A stretch of 64,000 bases of DNA from NCBI RefSeq assembly GCF_008831075.1, contig NZ_WBJX01000002.1, positions 62,001 to 126,000 of the forward strand. Reading direction: 5' to 3'. The position numbers were made by a program, and so were the translations under genes. The notes under the pieces were generated by a model that was not told where the DNA came from, searched no databases, and was given only the letters and a program-made list of their open reading frames with translations. Source of the DNA: Pseudoclavibacter terrae. Lineage in GTDB: Bacteria > Actinomycetota > Actinomycetes > Actinomycetales > Microbacteriaceae. This document shows positions 61,436 through 64,000 of this stretch, in pieces (the stretch's first letter is position 1; each line of letters starts with the position of its first letter).

Positions 61436-62118
61436 TCGCCCTGGACAACGTCACGCTCACCTTCCCGGACGGCGCAGGCCGCCTCACCGCGCTCGACCGC
61501 GTCAGCCTCACGGCCGCCCCAGGCACCGTCACAGGCATCACGGGGCCCAGCGGCTCGGGAAAGTCGAGCCTGCTCGCCGTCGCGGCCACGCTCATCCGCC
61601 CCGACTCAGGCGGCGTGCGCATCGGCGACGTCGACGCCAGCACGCTGAGCCGCTCCGAGTCGGCCGCCCTGCGTCGGTCTTCCATCGGCATCGTCTTCCA
61701 GCAGCCGAACCTCCTTCCCTCGCTGACGGCACGCGAGCAGCTCCTCGTCATGAACGAGCTCGGTGAGCGGGGCAGCCGCGGGCGCCGGCGGGACGTCTCC
61801 GACCGCGCTGACGAGCTGCTCGACGCGGTCGGCCTCGCCGAGCACCGGGCGAAGCGCCCCCACCAGCTCTCCGGTGGCCAGCGGCAGCGCGTCAACATCG
61901 CGCGAGCCCTCCTGAACGGTCCGAGCGCCCTGCTCGTCGACGAGCCGACCAGCGCCCTCGACCAGGAGCGGGGAGCGGCCATCATCGAGCTCGTCCTGCG
62001 CCTCAGCAAGGAGCTCGCCACCGCCACCCTGCTCGTGACGCACGACCTCACGCACCTCCCCAGCCTGCATTCGTCGGTGCAGCTCGTCGACGGTCGCCTC
62101 GCGCAGCTCCAGAGCTGA
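61432..62118 (+). CDS. ABC exporter ATP-binding protein (MacB/LolD type)
   Basis: 228 aa. Walker A GPSGSGKSS, Q-loop QQPNLLPSLTAREQL, signature LSGGQRQRVNIARAL, Walker B ALLVDEPTSALD and H-loop VTHDL are all intact. It powers the FtsX-like permease encoded just upstream (ATGA overlap). Likely under control of the divergent two-component system. Confidence 0.95.
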   Translation: MIALDNVTLTFPDGAGRLTALDRVSLTAAPGTVTGITGPSGSGKSSLLAVAATLIRPDSGGVRIGDVDASTLSRSESAALRRSSIGIVFQQPNLLPSLTAREQLLVMNELGERGSRGRRRDVSDRADELLDAVGLAEHRAKRPHQLSGGQRQRVNIARALLNGPSALLVDEPTSALDQERGAAIIELVLRLSKELATATLLVTHDLTHLPSLHSSVQLVDGRLAQLQS

Positions 62119-62254
62119 CGGACGCGACTTCTCCAGACAGGTTCGGCTCAGCCAGGCGGGTCGCGTTCCGCCAACGGAGCACAGACGCGGCTCAGCTGCG
62201 CGAGAATCGGGAGGCGACCGAACTGCGGCCGCTGAGAAAGGCGGCCGGAAACGC

Positions 62255-63499
62255 ATGCGCATCATCGTCGTCGGAGCGGGCCTCGCCGGCCTCACCTCCG
62301 CCTGGGAACTGCACAAGCTCGGCCACGAGGTCACGGTGCTCGAGGCGCGGGACCGCGTCGGCGGCCGCACCTGGTCGCAGCGGCTCGGCAACGGTCAGCT
62401 CACCGAGCGCGGCGGCGAGTACGTGTTCCCCACCGAGTTCGCGATCCGCCGCCTCGCCGCCGAGGTCGAGGTGCCCATCCTCAGCCACAACGTCCGCTAC
62501 GCCAGGCGCACCGTCGACGGCAGGGACGTGTCGTTCGCCGAGCTCGAGGCCACGACGGCGCACGTCACCGAGACACTGCGACGGATGCTCGCCGACGGGG
62601 CCACGCGAGTCTCCGTCGAAGAAGCGCACAGGGAGGCGCTCGGCCCCGGCTACCAACACGACCCGGTGTATCGGCGCATGGTCACGTCACTCGCGAACGA
62701 CCCGACCCTCGTCAGCGCCGAATCGGCCTTCCTCCACGACCCAGACGCCGGCCAGCCGTTCATCGACGACGGCGGGCGGTTCGTCGCCGGCAACCAATCG
62801 CTGGCGATCGAGCTCGCGCACCGGCTGGGGGCGGCCGTGCGGCTCGAACATCCGATCACGGCCGTCGACCAGTCCGCGGCCGGCGTCGAGGTGACGCTGG
62901 CTGACGGCTCCGCGCTGCACGGCGACGCGGCCGTCATCGCGGTGCCGCTCCCGATCCTGCGCGGACTGCGGCTCGGGTTCGAGCTGCCGGATGCGCAACG
63001 GGCGGCACTCGGCCACCGCCTCATGGGCACCGCCGCCAAGCTCGGCGTGCCCCTGACAGCCGTCGACGACGACGTTGCGCTGCAGAGCGCGAACCTGACC
63101 TGGTGGTCGTGGCGGTCGCTGTCTGCGGATGGGGAGCACCGCATCCCAGCCCTCTCGTGCTTCGCGGGCAGCCGCGCAACGCTCGACGCGTTGCGCACGG
63201 CTGACGGGCCGGACACCTGGGTCGGCCAGCTGCGCGCCCTGCGCCCCGAGCTGGTCATCGACGGCGACGTGCTGCTCACCGACTGGACGGCCGACCCGTG
63301 GACGCTCGGCTCGTACTCGGCGGCGTCCCTCGACTGGACCCCCGCCGACCTCCGCGCGTTCGACGCGCCAGCCGGACGCGTCGCGTTCGCCGGCGAGCAC
63401 ACGGGCGTCGAGCAGACCCTCAACGGTGCCGTCGTCTCCGGGCTGCGCGCGGCTCGAGCGCTTGGGCCCGCAGGCGCACTTGCGCGCGGCGCGCGATGA
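62255..63499 (+). CDS. FAD-dependent amine oxidase
   Basis: 414 aa. The Rossmann motif is VVGAGLAGLTSAWEL, then ARDRVGGRTW (GG-R motif) and the C-terminal FAD contact AGEHTGVEQTLNGAVVSGLRAA. The central region resembles monoamine oxidase-like flavoproteins. It oxidises an amine or amino acid, with substrate unknown. It overlaps the DUF2809 gene by ATGA at 63496-63499, so the two are co-translated. Confidence 0.9.
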   Translation: MRIIVVGAGLAGLTSAWELHKLGHEVTVLEARDRVGGRTWSQRLGNGQLTERGGEYVFPTEFAIRRLAAEVEVPILSHNVRYARRTVDGRDVSFAELEATTAHVTETLRRMLADGATRVSVEEAHREALGPGYQHDPVYRRMVTSLANDPTLVSAESAFLHDPDAGQPFIDDGGRFVAGNQSLAIELAHRLGAAVRLEHPITAVDQSAAGVEVTLADGSALHGDAAVIAVPLPILRGLRLGFELPDAQRAALGHRLMGTAAKLGVPLTAVDDDVALQSANLTWWSWRSLSADGEHRIPALSCFAGSRATLDALRTADGPDTWVGQLRALRPELVIDGDVLLTDWTADPWTLGSYSAASLDWTPADLRAFDAPAGRVAFAGEHTGVEQTLNGAVVSGLRAARALGPAGALARGAR

Positions 63500-63969
63500 A
63501 GCCCCGCGCCCAACTGCCAGACAGCGCCGAACGGGAGACGTCAGCCGGCCGTCGTCGTCGCGGTGCCGCAGCTGTGCTCCTCGCCGCGACGGTCGCACTC
63601 GGCCTCGCGACCCACTTCCTGCTTCCGGACGGCGCCATCTCGGACATCGCGGGCGACGCCCTGTACACGGGCGCGGTCTACCTCGGCGTGATGCTGCTCG
63701 CGCCCCGGGCTCGACCATGGTTGCTCGCGACGATCGCGGTCGGATGGTCCTTCGCGGTCGAGCTCCTCCAGCTCACAGAGCTGCCGCACCGCGCCGCCGA
63801 GGTGTTCGCGCCAGCCCGCCTGGTGCTCGGGGCGGGGTTCGACCCGCGCGACCTTCTCGTCTACGCGCTCACCGGCGTGCTCGCCTGCGCGGCTGACCTC
63901 GCTGTCCAGCGCATCCCTTCCCGACGCGCTGAGGACTCTCGACGAGCCGCGACCCCGCTGATACGGTGA
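63496..63969 (+). CDS. DUF2809 membrane protein
   Basis: 157 aa with four predicted helices. The family landmarks GDALYTGAVYLGVMLL, GWSFAVELLQL and FDPRDLLVYALTGVLA are present. The function of DUF2809 is unknown. Translationally coupled to the amine oxidase, though a functional link is not evident. Confidence 0.85.
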   Translation: MKPRAQLPDSAERETSAGRRRRGAAAVLLAATVALGLATHFLLPDGAISDIAGDALYTGAVYLGVMLLAPRARPWLLATIAVGWSFAVELLQLTELPHRAAEVFAPARLVLGAGFDPRDLLVYALTGVLACAADLAVQRIPSRRAEDSRRAATPLIR

Positions 63970-64000
63970 ACGCGTGTTCCTTTTGCTTTTCTCCTAACGG

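Overview
The window is GC-rich chromosomal DNA with frequent GTG starts and tightly overlapping operons. It carries a DUF222/13E12-type HNH gene, a van-like sensor locus and a CsoR copper regulon. Together these suggest an actinobacterium, most likely a member of Microbacteriaceae; this is inferred from family content and style, since no rRNA or core phylogenetic marker is present.

Left flank (1-21.8 kb), metabolic and envelope genes: the 3' end of an agmatinase-family ureohydrolase, an MBL-fold hydrolase, and a three-gene operon of secreted serine acyl enzymes (two class-C-like hydrolases around a PBP4-type DD-carboxypeptidase). These are followed by an ECF sigma/anti-sigma pair, a NarL-type two-component system, and a PucR regulator divergent from an operon of amino-acid permease, L-amino-acid 2-monooxygenase-like flavoenzyme and two tandem glutaminases. 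An MFS efflux pump and an acetoin-type regulator divergent from an acetoin/diacetyl reductase complete this flank.

Genomic island (about 21.8-38.6 kb): tRNA-Pro(GGG) is the insertion site. Its 3' end is repeated at 38605-38636 (31 of 32 bases identical), bounding a 16.8 kb integrative element. Inside are an excisionase, a tyrosine integrase with a frame-scrambled N terminus, a large serine recombinase beside degenerate tRNA-like sequences, and a dense set of immunity-type genes: a protein with a divergent DisA-like nucleotide-cyclase domain, an Mrr-like nuclease-NACHT STAND ATPase, a membrane-anchored protein with a HEPN-like R-x4-H motif, and a SIR2-domain protein. Decayed PD-(D/E)XK and FRG-domain genes accompany them. 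No CRISPR array or DNA methyltransferase was seen. This island is the most promising place for an undescribed system.

Right flank (38.6-64 kb): a transposase remnant, a HEAT-repeat gene and an ABC exporter, then a copper block (CopZ-like chaperone, secreted His-rich protein, CopA ATPase, metal-binding YHS-type protein, MFS, CsoR, DHA2 MFS). Three 17-bp operator-like palindromes of identical geometry sit upstream of copZ and of the DHA2 pump. Then come two small cell-surface genes, the ribosome-rescue factor ArfB, a van-like cluster (VanY peptidase, response regulator, histidine kinase, VanZ), an APC permease, an HNH gene followed by a hexanucleotide repeat, a second NarL-type two-component system divergent from an ABC exporter with decapeptide repeats, an FAD amine oxidase and a DUF2809 membrane protein.
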